Positions 8,393 through 16,956 of a stretch of 29,937 nucleotides of DNA are shown here, one piece after another. Made by a program: the position numbers and the translations under genes. Numbering within the stretch: position 1 is the first letter of the stretch; each line of letters opens with the position of its first letter. The DNA lies in assembly GCA_943914515.1 (NCBI GenBank), contig CALUCI010000043.1, positions 1-29,937 on the forward strand. Reading direction: 5' to 3'. This stretch comes from an uncultured Pseudomonas sp. Its GTDB lineage: Bacteria > Pseudomonadota > Gammaproteobacteria > Pseudomonadales > Pseudomonadaceae. The notes beneath the pieces are model-generated. The model worked only from the letters and a program-made list of their open reading frames with translations, was not told the DNA's origin and searched no databases.

Positions 8393-9190
8393 TCAGGCGG
8401 TACGGATGCCGGGCGGATTGCCCTTGAGCGCGCTGGCGCGCAGGTCGTGGGGGTCGAGCCGGCGAATCAGCGCCAGTTGCTCGGGGGTCGGGTGGACGGT
8501 TTCGCGCAGGTGCGGCGACTTGAGCAGCGGGAAACCGGTGTTGTCCTGCACCTGCTCGAAGCTCACCCCGGGGTGCAGGCTGCGCACCTGCACGGCCCGC
8601 TCGGGACCGTCGAAATCCAGCACGCAGAGGTCGCTGACCACCAGGCGGATGTCCATCAGGTCGCGGCGCGCACCCTGCGGCCAGCGCTCGGCCTTGAAGC
8701 CGACACCCGAGACCATGTCGACTTCGCCACCGACGAACACGCGGGTGTTGTGGCTGGGCACGAAGAACGAGTTGAGGTGGTTGATGCTGTTGCCCGGCAG
8801 GCCGCGCACGCCGAGGATCGCAGTCTTCGGTTTGTGGTAGTCGCCGACGCAGGACAGGTTGGTCTGGCCCCAACGGTCGATCTGGGTCGGGCCGATCATT
8901 GCGTGGCGACGACCGCCCCAGACGCACTCGAACACCCGCTCGAAGGACAGGTAGCCCGAATAACGCGGCTGGTAGTCGCCGCGCGGCCCCAGCGGGATCG
9001 GCTCCTCGACCAGAAAGGCTTCGCTGTCGGTCATCAGCAGTTCCGGGCTGTGGCTGAGCTTGGCCAGGCTCGCGCCGAGGCGCGGGATTACGCCAAGGCC
9101 GGAGGCGATCAGTTCGCCGTTGCCGCGCCAGGCCTCGGAGGCGGCGACGATCAGCAGTTCGGCGAGGGTGAAATCACAAGTGGCAGACAT
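8393..9190 (-). CDS. ipdB: IpdB, beta subunit of COCHEA-CoA hydrolase (CoA-transferase fold)
   Basis: 265 residues with the class I CoA-transferase beta-subunit fold: ELLIVAASEAWRGNGELIASGLG at the N-terminus, GPTQIDRWGQTNLS in the middle, and a C-terminal LHPGVSFEQVQDNTGF. The order ipdA-ipdB and the neighbours ipdC and echA20 match the mycobacterial Rv3551-Rv3553 region. IpdAB has been reported as a hydrolase that opens the last steroid ring and not as a CoA transferase. Comamonas ScdL1L2 is its probable equivalent. The ATG has GAGGAG upstream, and the gap to ipdA is 12 bp. Generic acyl-CoA transferase annotation would be misleading here. Confidence 0.85.
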   Translation of the reverse strand: MSATCDFTLAELLIVAASEAWRGNGELIASGLGVIPRLGASLAKLSHSPELLMTDSEAFLVEEPIPLGPRGDYQPRYSGYLSFERVFECVWGGRRHAMIGPTQIDRWGQTNLSCVGDYHKPKTAILGVRGLPGNSINHLNSFFVPSHNTRVFVGGEVDMVSGVGFKAERWPQGARRDLMDIRLVVSDLCVLDFDGPERAVQVRSLHPGVSFEQVQDNTGFPLLKSPHLRETVHPTPEQLALIRRLDPHDLRASALKGNPPGIRTA

Positions 9191-9202
9191 TCTTCGCTCT
9201 CC

Positions 9203-10078
9203 TCAGAACACGGCAAGGGGCAACGCGCCCATGCGCTCGGCACCGCCGTTTTGCGCTTGATAGGCCTGCTCGCCGCCGGCCACGTAGGTCTGCACGTACT
9301 GCTGCCAGCCGTTTTCTTCGCTGGCACTGGCGACGTAGTGTTTCAGGTGCTGCATGTCCCAGCCGTAGTCGGACGGGCAGGACGTCGGGTGGGCGCCCAG
9401 CGGCGCGTGCACCACGCCGGTCACCAGGTAGCGTTCGAAGGTGTTGAAACGCGCGCTTTCGGCAGTCAGTTCCAGACGGTCGTGGAGCTGTTCGCAGGAA
9501 ACGAAGCACTGCTGCGCCGCGCGGGCAAACAGGTGGTCGAAGTACGGATCGGGACCGGTCACCAGGCAGTTGCCCAGGCGGTCGGCGACGTTGACGTGGA
9601 CAAACGCCACGTCCAGGTTCAGCGCCGGCATGGCCAGCAGCACCTCGCCGTCGGCATAGGGCGAGCGGATCTCCTTGATCTCGGGGTTGAGCCGCGCCAC
9701 ATCGGTGGCCAGACCGCAGCGGGTCGGCAGGAACGGCAGGCGCATGCCCGCGGCGCGCAGGCCCCACTGGAACATGCCTTCGTCCAGTTCCATCAGTTCC
9801 AGTTCGCCGGCTTCGCGGGCCTTGCGGTAGTAGGGTTCCAGCGGAATCGCATCGAGGGTGGCAAAGCCGAATACCAGCTTGCGCACCTTGCCGGCGGCGC
9901 AGAGCATGCCGACTTCCGGACCGCCGTAGGCGACCACGGTGAGGTCCTTGACCGGCGAGCGGAGGATTTCGCGAACGATCGCCATCGGCTTGCGCCGTGG
10001 CCCCCAGCCGCCGAAGCCGATGGTCATGCCGTCACGCAGTTGGCCGACCGCATCGGCCGCCGTCAGTTGTTTGTTCAT
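9203..10078 (-). CDS. ipdA: IpdA, alpha subunit of COCHEA-CoA hydrolase (CoA-transferase fold)
   Basis: 291 residues. The N-terminal GFGGWGPRRKPMAIVREILRS is the CoA-binding glycine loop. The segment MELDEGMFQWGLRAA carries the acidic residue at the position where IpdA is expected to act in ring hydrolysis. FLPTRCGLATDV follows. The known family role, with IpdB, is hydrolysis of the remaining ring of the COCHEA-CoA ester. I chose the ATG at 10078 because GGAG lies eight bases upstream and it begins one base after the hsaC stop. A longer frame from 10111 would overlap hsaC by 32 bases. It is second in the operon, so ring A cleavage (HsaC) and C/D-ring opening are co-transcribed. Confidence 0.87.
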   Translation of the reverse strand: MNKQLTAADAVGQLRDGMTIGFGGWGPRRKPMAIVREILRSPVKDLTVVAYGGPEVGMLCAAGKVRKLVFGFATLDAIPLEPYYRKAREAGELELMELDEGMFQWGLRAAGMRLPFLPTRCGLATDVARLNPEIKEIRSPYADGEVLLAMPALNLDVAFVHVNVADRLGNCLVTGPDPYFDHLFARAAQQCFVSCEQLHDRLELTAESARFNTFERYLVTGVVHAPLGAHPTSCPSDYGWDMQHLKHYVASASEENGWQQYVQTYVAGGEQAYQAQNGGAERMGALPLAVF

Positions 10079-10079
10079 G

Positions 10080-10976
10080 TCAGGCTCCTTGCTGGCCGAC
10101 CGAGAAGTCATGGCCCCAGATGCTCACGCGGGTGAACTCGAACGCCGAGTGCTCGGCCCAGTCCACCTGCAGGCCGCCAAAGCCGTACTCCAGGTCGAAG
10201 CCGGACGGGGTCTTCATGTAGAAGCTGGTCATGCGGTCATTGAGGTGCTGGCCGAGCGTGGCCGAAAGCTGCACGCCCTGGGCCTGGTGGCGGTCATGGG
10301 CGCGGCCGACTTCGGTCATCGAGTCGACTTCGACCATCACATGCACGCAGCCTGACGGTACCGGGTACTCGGCCAGCGCCAGGCTGTGGTGACGGGCGTT
10401 GCCGCAGTGCAGGAAGTGGATGCGGATCGGCGGCGCCGACGGATCGGGGCGGAAATTGAAGATGTCCGACAGGCTGAAGCCGAGCACGTCCTTGGCGAAG
10501 GCCAGGGTCGCGTCGAAGTCCGGCGCCGGCAGCACGGTGTGGCCCAGGCCCATGTCACCGGTGACGAAGCGCGGCACGCCCTGCGGCGAAACGAACGGCA
10601 GGCAGTCGGAGCGATGGCCCCAGCTCAGTTCATGGCGGTTGCCGGAAGGGTCACGGACCACCACCAGCGCTTGCACGCCGCGCTGGTCGATGTCCTCGGC
10701 GCTGCCGGCCTGCCACTCCACGCCCTGCCCGTCCAGGTGGGCCAGCGCAGCAGTGAAAGCCTGCTCCGAGGCCAGCTCCCAGCCGGAGGCGACATAGCGC
10801 GCCTCGCTGCCCTCGACGATCAGCATGCGAAACGGCCGCTCGTCCATCTTCACGTACAGCCCGCCAGCCGGCGCCGGCCGGACCTGCATGCCGAGGATAT
10901 CCTCGGCGTAACGCTGCCAATGGCTGAGGTTTTCGACCTGTGCGACGAAATAGCTCAAACCGCGAATCTCGATCAT
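10080..10976 (-). CDS. hsaC: HsaC/TesB-like extradiol catechol dioxygenase
   Basis: 298 residues of the two-domain vicinal oxygen chelate type I extradiol dioxygenases. The iron ligands are visible: His146 in GLGHTV, His197 (or 196) in ARHHSLAL and Glu263 in FDLEYG. Active-site His244 (GQHLND) and Tyr253 (SFYMKTPSG) are also present. The enzyme cleaves the catechol of 3,4-DHSA (ring A of the 9,10-seco-steroid) in meta fashion. Biphenyl dioxygenase BphC is the closest alternative, but hsaA, hsaD and kshB in the same window favour the steroid enzyme (HsaC in mycobacteria, TesB in Comamonas). It is the first gene of the minus-strand operon and has a copy of the 19-bp cluster motif 64 bp upstream. 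Confidence 0.87.
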   Translation of the reverse strand: MIEIRGLSYFVAQVENLSHWQRYAEDILGMQVRPAPAGGLYVKMDERPFRMLIVEGSEARYVASGWELASEQAFTAALAHLDGQGVEWQAGSAEDIDQRGVQALVVVRDPSGNRHELSWGHRSDCLPFVSPQGVPRFVTGDMGLGHTVLPAPDFDATLAFAKDVLGFSLSDIFNFRPDPSAPPIRIHFLHCGNARHHSLALAEYPVPSGCVHVMVEVDSMTEVGRAHDRHQAQGVQLSATLGQHLNDRMTSFYMKTPSGFDLEYGFGGLQVDWAEHSAFEFTRVSIWGHDFSVGQQGA

Positions 10977-11040
10977 GCCCCTGTTCCTCGATGGCTGAAT
11001 CCGGTATCGAGGTCATTGTGCGCAGCGGCATGGGGTGCAT

Positions 11041-11059
11041 CATCGTCCGTTGAGACTAC
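11041..11059 (-). promoter_or_regulatory. Steroid-cluster 19-bp motif S1, upstream of hsaC operon
   Basis: On the minus strand it reads GTAGTCTCAACGGACGATG, ending 64 bp before the hsaC ATG. It contains the GTC-N6-GAC dyad shared by five of the six copies of the motif in this window. Its position suggests an activator site just upstream of, or overlapping, the -35 region of the ten-gene operon. The binding protein is unknown and is not encoded in the window. Confidence 0.65.
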
Positions 11060-11111
11060 GCGGCTCGGGCGATCCGGGTGTCGTGGCCATACGGCGGGCA
11101 CCCATGAAAAT

Positions 11112-11129
11112 GCCCTCCCGAGGGAGGGC
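11112..11129 (-). terminator. Rho-independent terminator of the M66 peptidase gene
   Basis: GCCCTCCCGAGGGAGGGC is a perfect 8-bp inverted repeat with a two-base centre. On the minus strand it starts 17 bp after the peptidase stop codon and is followed by ATTTTC, a short U tract. It separates the peptidase gene from the hsaC promoter. Confidence 0.75.
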
Positions 11130-11146
11130 TTGGAGGCTAATGGCGG

Positions 11147-13441
11147 TTATGTGCGGCCGTGGATCGTGTGGCGCGATGTGCCTTTGGGCGGGCTGAGCTG
11201 GATCAAGGCGGCACTCGAGCGGTGGAGGACGATCTCCGCCACCGTGGCATTGAACGCAGTCGGCACGTTGACATGGAAGCGGTTCATCAGGCCGGCGGCC
11301 TCTCGCTGCGAGCGAAGCAGGAAATTCATTCGTTCCCCCCGGCTGTTGTGCACCGCCAGATAACACCGCGCCGCGAGTATTTCGACCGGGCGATCCGCGT
11401 GAAAAACGTTGCCATAGGCACCGTAGAGGGCGGGATACAGGTAACTGGGCAGAACTCTCTCCGGGTCGTAGTAACCCAGCAGCGTCGTCACCGGCGTCCC
11501 TTGCTGAACGGGCTTGCGCGCGACATTGAAGGGGACGTCATCGACACGTACCCAAATGACTCCATTGGACTGGTACCTGAGCATCGTACCGGCGCTCAAC
11601 AACACCTCGGTGCCGTTGACATGCAGCATCGAGCCGTTGCTCGCCTCATGCACTACATACACAGCGTGGGACTGATTGCCGGCATTGGCCGGAGGAATAT
11701 GCACATCCGGCATCCAGTGGCTATCGAACACCGATACTTCCACCAACCGGTACTCGCGCAGCAGTCTCGTCATCGAGGCCAGATCGAACTCGGTATGCGC
11801 CGCTTCATGAAACTCGGCCCACTCCTGCATCGCCTTTTTCCCTTGGTCCCACTTCAGGTAGCCGGTGCGGGAAGCGGGATCGAACACGACTTTTTCTTCC
11901 AGGTAGCGCTGTATCAACTGGTTCACATAAGGCGTGTGGAGGGTGTAGCCATTGAAATGGGGATACATCGGGTACCCACCAGCCATGGTGTCGGTATTGA
12001 AACTGTGCCCGTGGAACGGCGGCTGGCACTGGCCTTCATAGCAGGTCTGGTTGCCGCTTCGAGCTTTTTCAAAGTTCGGCAGGAATACATTCTTGTCGCT
12101 GTCCCAGCCCCACGCGGAGTTGATCGCATTGGCGGGGCGATGCACGCTGCCATTGAATTCGCCGGGATAGTGGCCAATGCCGAAGTTATGACCCAGTTCG
12201 TGGCTGAACTCGTTACCGACGTAGCTCTCCAGTGTCACGATGCTGCCACCACCGGACAAACCATGTACGACATCGCCGTTGACGTATTTGCCAATGGCAC
12301 TATGGGCGGTGATGCCGGCAGCGACGAAGTGCTTGTTCAGATTGTCTTCGCCGCTACCGGGGGAACTGTGTATTCCATAGTTCGCGTTATTGATGCCCAA
12401 TGAAACCAGCTCTTTACCGATGCGCTGCCGCATGTCGCCGTTGTGGACATCACCGGTGTCGCTGCTTTGGGTCTTGTACAAGGTGCCGTCGGGCATCATG
12501 ACTTCCCGCCAGTGGACGGGCTCGTACTGGTTGATGATCAACCGGCTGCACGGCACCTGCTGAAAATACTGGCGATGGTGCTCCTTGTCGAAATGCGCGG
12601 TGAAAACCTCCCGGTTAGGCAGCAGCATGCCGAGATCGATGGTGTTGAGCAGCACTTCCGTGGGCGCCCCCACATCGATGACCGGGCTTGTGCCTACCCC
12701 ATTGGCTGCAGTGATCGAGAGTTTCAGACCGGGACGCACGCGGTCCCAGGGTATGACTCCGCTCCAGAAGTCGGAGCCGTAACGGATAGTCGAGTAAGAG
12801 ATATCTTCCAGCCCACCCCAATGACGGTTCCTGAGATAAAGAACCACTGTCTGGCCGTGCTTCACGGAGGTCGTACTGCCGTGGTAGTGAACCAGCGTTT
12901 CAAAGTTTGCACTGGAGTGGAACACGATTTTTCTCCACCGCGGAATGGACGGGTACTCAGGAAGATAAAAGTCCCGAGCCCATCGTCCATTCGCAACTTT
13001 GATGCAGATCGTAGCGTGAGCATTCAATAAACGGTGCAATTCGCGAGACCCGCGATCGTTGGCAACACTATCAATCGCTGCCTGGGTACTGATCACATAG
13101 TCGTATTGCCCCGAGTCAGTCAGATCGGATTCCAGCACCTCTTCAACCTGCCCGGCCGGTCGTGGGAGCTTGTCGGGCGGACTCAATTCGATCGTATGCT
13201 CACCCGCCTGCCCTTCCAGGCGCACGGTCAGGTTGTAGCCAGGCTCGCTACCGAACGGTTTGAACATCACCAGGGTGTTGCGCAACGCCACCAGCCGCGG
13301 CTGCGTGTCGCCCGGCAACATCGAGGCTCTGGAGGGAATCACGGCCGCCTGCGCGAACAGAAGGCTGCCCTGGACTGCGCCGGAGAGATCGCTCCTGAGT
13401 TGCACTTCGTTGAAGTAGATCCGTGAGTTTTCGCTGTTCAT
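11147..13441 (-). CDS. M66-family zinc metallopeptidase (StcE/dictomallein-like)
   Basis: 764 residues. The metal site HELGHNFGIGH is at 414-424 (His414, Glu415, His418, His424), the metzincin HExxHxxGxxH pattern. It is preceded by VTLESYVGNEFS and followed by YPGEFNGSVHRPANAIN, the pattern I recall for peptidase M66 (StcE, TagA, dictomallein), enzymes that cut mucin-type glycoproteins outside the cell. The N-terminal part (about 1-300) would hold the beta-rich M66 N-domains, and the C-terminal part (about 570-764) is an unassigned beta-rich region. I see no signal peptide: the N-terminus MNSENSRIYFNEVQLRSDLS is polar. The start has AAGG before the ATG. GC content looks lower than in the flanking operons. 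A lux-box-like palindrome lies upstream at 13567-13586. Confidence 0.8.
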   Translation of the reverse strand: MNSENSRIYFNEVQLRSDLSGAVQGSLLFAQAAVIPSRASMLPGDTQPRLVALRNTLVMFKPFGSEPGYNLTVRLEGQAGEHTIELSPPDKLPRPAGQVEEVLESDLTDSGQYDYVISTQAAIDSVANDRGSRELHRLLNAHATICIKVANGRWARDFYLPEYPSIPRWRKIVFHSSANFETLVHYHGSTTSVKHGQTVVLYLRNRHWGGLEDISYSTIRYGSDFWSGVIPWDRVRPGLKLSITAANGVGTSPVIDVGAPTEVLLNTIDLGMLLPNREVFTAHFDKEHHRQYFQQVPCSRLIINQYEPVHWREVMMPDGTLYKTQSSDTGDVHNGDMRQRIGKELVSLGINNANYGIHSSPGSGEDNLNKHFVAAGITAHSAIGKYVNGDVVHGLSGGGSIVTLESYVGNEFSHELGHNFGIGHYPGEFNGSVHRPANAINSAWGWDSDKNVFLPNFEKARSGNQTCYEGQCQPPFHGHSFNTDTMAGGYPMYPHFNGYTLHTPYVNQLIQRYLEEKVVFDPASRTGYLKWDQGKKAMQEWAEFHEAAHTEFDLASMTRLLREYRLVEVSVFDSHWMPDVHIPPANAGNQSHAVYVVHEASNGSMLHVNGTEVLLSAGTMLRYQSNGVIWVRVDDVPFNVARKPVQQGTPVTTLLGYYDPERVLPSYLYPALYGAYGNVFHADRPVEILAARCYLAVHNSRGERMNFLLRSQREAAGLMNRFHVNVPTAFNATVAEIVLHRSSAALIQLSPPKGTSRHTIHGRT

Positions 13442-13566
13442 GATGCACCTTCGAGTCTGCCATCGGAGTTACCGCAGCAGACTTCGAACTTGCAGCGTTT
13501 TGTTCAAGCGTACGTGAGCAGCGCCAATCAACTCAGACTGTTTTCGAATGTCGAAGGCGAGGAGTT

Positions 13567-13586
13567 GCCTGTCATTTCTGTCAGTT
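13567..13586 (-). promoter_or_regulatory. Lux-box-like palindrome upstream of the M66 peptidase
   Basis: The minus strand reads AACTGACAGAAATGACAGGC. It fits the CT-N12-AG layout of LuxR-type boxes in Pseudomonas and matches the site at 20589-20608 at 16 of 20 bases. It ends 125 bp before the peptidase start. The rest of 13442-13621 holds no gene. A clear -10 at the expected spacing was not seen, so the call is tentative. Confidence 0.45.
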
Positions 13587-13621
13587 GCATGTGTTGCTCG
13601 ACTGAATTAATCAGCGGCATC

Positions 13622-14395
13622 TCAGACACCCTGGACAATCGACAAGCCCATCCTGCCGATAAGGAAAATCAACAGAATCAGAAAGAACACACGGATGAAA
13701 CCGCTGCCGTAACGCAGCGCCAGAAAAGTACCAGCGAGCGCTCCGGCCATGTTGCTCAGGCATACCAGTCCGCCGATGGCCCAGAGCACATGCCCGGAAG
13801 GAATGAAGAAAAGCAGCGCCGCACAGAAGGTCGCGAGGTTGACCAGCTTCGCCGATGCGGACGCATTCAGAAAATCGAAGCCAAACACCCTGACGAAGGC
13901 GAACAGCAACAAGCTGCCGCTGCCAGGACCGAAGACCCCGTCGTAAAAACCGATCAGGGCACCGAGAAACACACCCCAAGCGACGGCACGGGTACTGCGG
14001 CGCACTTGCGCATGCGTCCGGCCGAGGTCTTTCTTGGCGAAGGTGTATACGGCCATCACCACCAGCACGATGAAGACCGCGTACTCCATGACTTCGCGAG
14101 GAATCAATGACACCGAGAACGCGCCAAGAAACGAGCCTGCGAACGCCGAAACCATGGTGGGGATCATCAGCCACCAGACGATGCTTACACGTTTGGCATA
14201 ACTGAAGATCGAGGCGAGGTTGCCGGCCAGCACTGCCAGTTTGTTGGTGCCGAAGACGGTCGCGAGACTGTATTGGGGCAACGCATGCAGGAGTGCAGGA
14301 ACCTGTACGAGGCCGCCGCCGCCGACGGCAGCATCGATCAGGCCGCCGCAGAATGCAAAAAAAGCCAATGCCAACAGAGCGCTTTCGATATCCAC
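13622..14395 (-). CDS. TauE/SafE (TSUP) family membrane permease
   Basis: 257 residues from the GTG at 14395, a typical family length. It has about eight hydrophobic segments, including ALLALAFFAFCGGLIDAAVG at the N-terminus and LLFAFVRVFGFDFLNASASAK late. GGLIDAAVGGGGLVQVPALL and GFYDGVFGPGSGSLLLFAFV are the two glycine-rich repeats characteristic of TSUP transporters. Members export or import small sulfur or carbon anions (sulfite, sulfoacetate, taurine-derived compounds); the substrate is unknown here. The frame extends to 14476, but that adds 27 polar residues before the first membrane helix, and the GTG has GGA nine bases upstream. It is divergent from the plus-strand acyl-CoA dehydrogenase pair and not obviously part of steroid catabolism. 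Confidence 0.8.
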   Translation of the reverse strand: MDIESALLALAFFAFCGGLIDAAVGGGGLVQVPALLHALPQYSLATVFGTNKLAVLAGNLASIFSYAKRVSIVWWLMIPTMVSAFAGSFLGAFSVSLIPREVMEYAVFIVLVVMAVYTFAKKDLGRTHAQVRRSTRAVAWGVFLGALIGFYDGVFGPGSGSLLLFAFVRVFGFDFLNASASAKLVNLATFCAALLFFIPSGHVLWAIGGLVCLSNMAGALAGTFLALRYGSGFIRVFFLILLIFLIGRMGLSIVQGV

Positions 14396-14506
14396 TGTGA
14401 CGAGTCCATGAAGGTTGGGTTGCACATCGCACCCTAGTCCACTTCCCTGACACCCCAACCGCGATGCGTCCTGCAATCTCGCGGGAGATTTCCCAGACTG
14501 CCGAGA

Positions 14507-14525
14507 CTAGTCCATTTCAATGATT
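14507..14525 (+). promoter_or_regulatory. Steroid-cluster 19-bp motif S6 (degenerate), upstream of the acyl-CoA dehydrogenase pair
   Basis: Reads CTAGTCCATTTCAATGATT. The left half (CTAGTC) is perfect and the right half keeps only A-x-GAT of GGACGAT. Orientation and distance (60 bp before the ATG at 14586) match the five better copies, which is the main reason for listing it. Confidence 0.45.
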
Positions 14526-14585
14526 CGAGGGCAGAAGCGCCAACCCTAGACTGCGGCATCTTTCCGTCCCGCAGAGACTCGCCCT

Positions 14586-15752
14586 ATGGAGTTCGCCTTT
14601 ACCGAAGAACAATTGATGATCCGCGACAGCGCCGAGCGTTTTCTGGCTCAGGCCAGCGATTCGACTGCGGTGCGCGCGGCGATGGAGCGCCCCGAGGGCT
14701 ATGACCCGGCGCTGTGGCAACAGATCGGCCAGGAACTCTACTGGCCGGCGCTGATGGTGCCCGAACAGTACGGCGGCATGGGCCTGGGCTTCGTCGAACT
14801 GGCGCTGTTGCAGGAACAATGCGGACGCTTTCTGCTCGGTTCACCGTTGTTCGCCACCGCCTGCCTCGCCACGCCGGCACTGATGCTGGCCGACAACCCG
14901 CCGCTGCAGGACACCTGGCTGAGCGCCATCGCCAGCGGACAAATCCGCGCCACCCTGGCCTGGGGCTCCGGCATGGATGCCGACGCCATCACCGTGACCG
15001 CCCGTGCCGAGGGCGGCGATTACCTGCTTGACGGCCGCTTCGCCCAGGTCGTCGATGGCGCCGAGGCCGACCTGCTGATCATCGCCGCACGCACGCCTGG
15101 CAGCCGTGGCGGGCACGGCATCAGCCTGTTCGCCCTGCCGTCCGACACGCCCGGCATCCAGCGCAGCGCCCTGCCCACCCTCGACCAGACCCGTCGCCTG
15201 GCGCGCATCGAGTTGCAGGGGGTCAGGCTCGATGACAGTGCATTGCTCTGCGCCGCTGGCGAAGGCTGGCCGCTGCTGCGTGATGTGCTGAGCATCGCGG
15301 CCATCGCCCTGGCCGCCGAACAGACCGGGGGCGCCCAGCAGGTGCTGGACCTGACCCTGGCCTATATCGGCGAACGTAAGCAGTTCAACCGCACCATTGC
15401 CAGCTTCCAGGCGATCAAGCACCGCTGCGCCGACCTGATGCTGCAAGTCGAGTGCGCGCGCTCGGCGTTCTGGTATGCCGCCTGTGTGGCCGGCGAGCGG
15501 CTGGCGGCAGATGGCGAGCCGACGGTGGCAGCGCAACTGAGCGCCGCTGCGGCCACCGCCAAGCTCCACGCCAGCGAGACCTTCTTCCACTGCGCGGCGG
15601 AGTCGATCCAGTTGCACGGCGGGGTCGGTTTCACCTGGGAATACGACCCGCACCTGTACTTCAAACGCGCCCGTGCCGGCGAGCAGTTGCTCGGCACCCC
15701 GTCCTGGCACAGCGAACACCTGGCCCTGCAACTCCTGGGAGAACCTGCATGA
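14586..15752 (+). CDS. Acyl-CoA dehydrogenase, non-canonical subunit of second pair
   Basis: 388 residues with the acyl-CoA dehydrogenase fold: MEFAFTEEQLMIRDSAERFL at the N-terminus, YIGERKQFNRTIASFQAIKHRCADL, and IQLHGGVGFTWEYDPHLYFKRARAGEQLLG near the C-terminus. Like the 352-residue protein of the large operon, it lacks the Y-x-G-x-x-E-I-Q-R motif and ends in the Trp-Glu ... Phe-Lys-Arg-Ala pattern of the FadE-type partner subunits. It overlaps the next acyl-CoA dehydrogenase by four bases (ATGA). I infer one half of a heterotetrameric enzyme for another steroid-derived CoA ester, possibly a side-chain or ring-derived acid. The substrate is unknown. The start lies 60 bp after a degenerate copy of the cluster motif. 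Confidence 0.85.
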   Translation: MEFAFTEEQLMIRDSAERFLAQASDSTAVRAAMERPEGYDPALWQQIGQELYWPALMVPEQYGGMGLGFVELALLQEQCGRFLLGSPLFATACLATPALMLADNPPLQDTWLSAIASGQIRATLAWGSGMDADAITVTARAEGGDYLLDGRFAQVVDGAEADLLIIAARTPGSRGGHGISLFALPSDTPGIQRSALPTLDQTRRLARIELQGVRLDDSALLCAAGEGWPLLRDVLSIAAIALAAEQTGGAQQVLDLTLAYIGERKQFNRTIASFQAIKHRCADLMLQVECARSAFWYAACVAGERLAADGEPTVAAQLSAAAATAKLHASETFFHCAAESIQLHGGVGFTWEYDPHLYFKRARAGEQLLGTPSWHSEHLALQLLGEPA

Positions 15753-16936
15753 AGATCGGATTCAACAGCGCGGACGAAGCGTTCCGCAAAGAGATCGCCG
15801 GCTGGATGGCCGAGCACCTGCGCGGCGAGTTCGAGCCGTTGCGCTTTCGCGGCGGCCCGGGCGACGAACACAGCTTTCCCGAGGAGCGCAAAGCCTGGGA
15901 ACGTGAACTGGCCGCCGGCGGCTGGACCGGCGTCGGCTGGAGCCAGGAGCACGGTGGCCGTGGTTTGAGCATCAGCCAGCAGGTGATCTTCCACGAGGAA
16001 TACGCCCGCGCCGGCGGCCCTGGACGCATGGGGCACATCGGTGAAGGTCTGGTCGGCCCGACCCTCGCCGCCTTCGGCAATGCCGACCAGAAACGCCGCC
16101 TGCTGCCGGGCATCCTCAGCGGCCGCGAATTCTGGTGCCAGGGCTACTCCGAGCCCGGCGCCGGTTCCGACCTGGCCAATGTGCAGACCCGTGCCCGCCT
16201 CGACGACAGCGGCGAATACTGGCTGATCAGCGGGCAGAAAGTCTGGACCTCACTGGCCCATGAAGCCGACTGGTGCTTCGTGCTGGCCCGCACCGAGGCC
16301 GGCAGCAGCGGCCACCGCGGGCTGTCGTTCCTGTTGGTGCCGATGCACCAGGAACAGATCCGCGTGCAGCCGATCCGGCAACTGACCGGCACCAGCGAGT
16401 TCAATGAAGTGTTCTTCGACCAGGCGCGCACCTCGGTAGCCAACATGATCGGTGAGCCCGGCGATGGCTGGAAGATCGCCATGGCACTGCTCGGCTTCGA
16501 GCGCGGGGTCTCGACCCTGGGCCAGCAGATGCTGTTCCAGAACGAGCTGGACGACGTGATCCGCATTGCCCGCGACAACGGCGCCAGCCGTGATCCATTG
16601 CTGCGCCAGCGCATCGCCCGGGCCTGGGCCGGACTCAGGGTGCTGCGCTACAACTCCCTGCGCATGCTCTCCGGCCCGCAGGACGGCAGCCTGGGCCGTG
16701 AGGCGATGATCTACAAGCTGGCGTGGTCGAACTGGCATGTCGAACTGGGCAAGCTGGCCATGGATGTACTGGGGCCGGAGGCGGAGATACTGGAGGGCGC
16801 GCCGTATGCGCTGAGCCGACTGCAGTCGCTGTTCCTGTTTACCCGGTCGGACACGATCTACGGTGGCAGCAACGAGATCCAGAGGAATGTGATTGCCGAG
16901 CGGGCACTGGGGATGCCGCGGGAAGTGCGAAGGTAG
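15749..16936 (+). CDS. Acyl-CoA dehydrogenase, partner of second pair
   Basis: 395 residues from the ATG at 15749, which overlaps the previous stop and sits eight bases after GGAGA. Motifs are YSEPGAGSDLANV, SGQKVWTSLAHEADW, a central LLGFERGVSTLGQQ, and the C-terminal YGGSNEIQRNVIAERALGMP. The catalytic-Glu position of short-chain enzymes is Gly here (Y-G-G), as in many steroid and long-chain family members. It is the likely mate of the upstream 388-residue protein in an alpha2-beta2 complex. An open frame extends upstream to 15452 inside the previous gene but has no ribosome site and is not real. A REP element follows, and then the convergent NTF2 gene. Confidence 0.87.
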   Translation: MKIGFNSADEAFRKEIAGWMAEHLRGEFEPLRFRGGPGDEHSFPEERKAWERELAAGGWTGVGWSQEHGGRGLSISQQVIFHEEYARAGGPGRMGHIGEGLVGPTLAAFGNADQKRRLLPGILSGREFWCQGYSEPGAGSDLANVQTRARLDDSGEYWLISGQKVWTSLAHEADWCFVLARTEAGSSGHRGLSFLLVPMHQEQIRVQPIRQLTGTSEFNEVFFDQARTSVANMIGEPGDGWKIAMALLGFERGVSTLGQQMLFQNELDDVIRIARDNGASRDPLLRQRIARAWAGLRVLRYNSLRMLSGPQDGSLGREAMIYKLAWSNWHVELGKLAMDVLGPEAEILEGAPYALSRLQSLFLFTRSDTIYGGSNEIQRNVIAERALGMPREVRR

Positions 16937-16956
16937 GCACGGCAGTTGAATAACCT

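Noticed and set aside
14396..14476. Longer start for the TauE/SafE permease
   Set aside because: The extra residues are polar and precede the first membrane helix. The GTG at 14395 gives the usual family length and has a better-placed GGA.
14586..16936. Annotation of the 388-residue protein as an HsaA-type monooxygenase because it lacks the EIQR motif
   Set aside because: It has the acyl-CoA dehydrogenase C-terminal pattern (IQLHGGVGFTWE...FKRA) and overlaps a true acyl-CoA dehydrogenase gene, which fits a partner subunit better.
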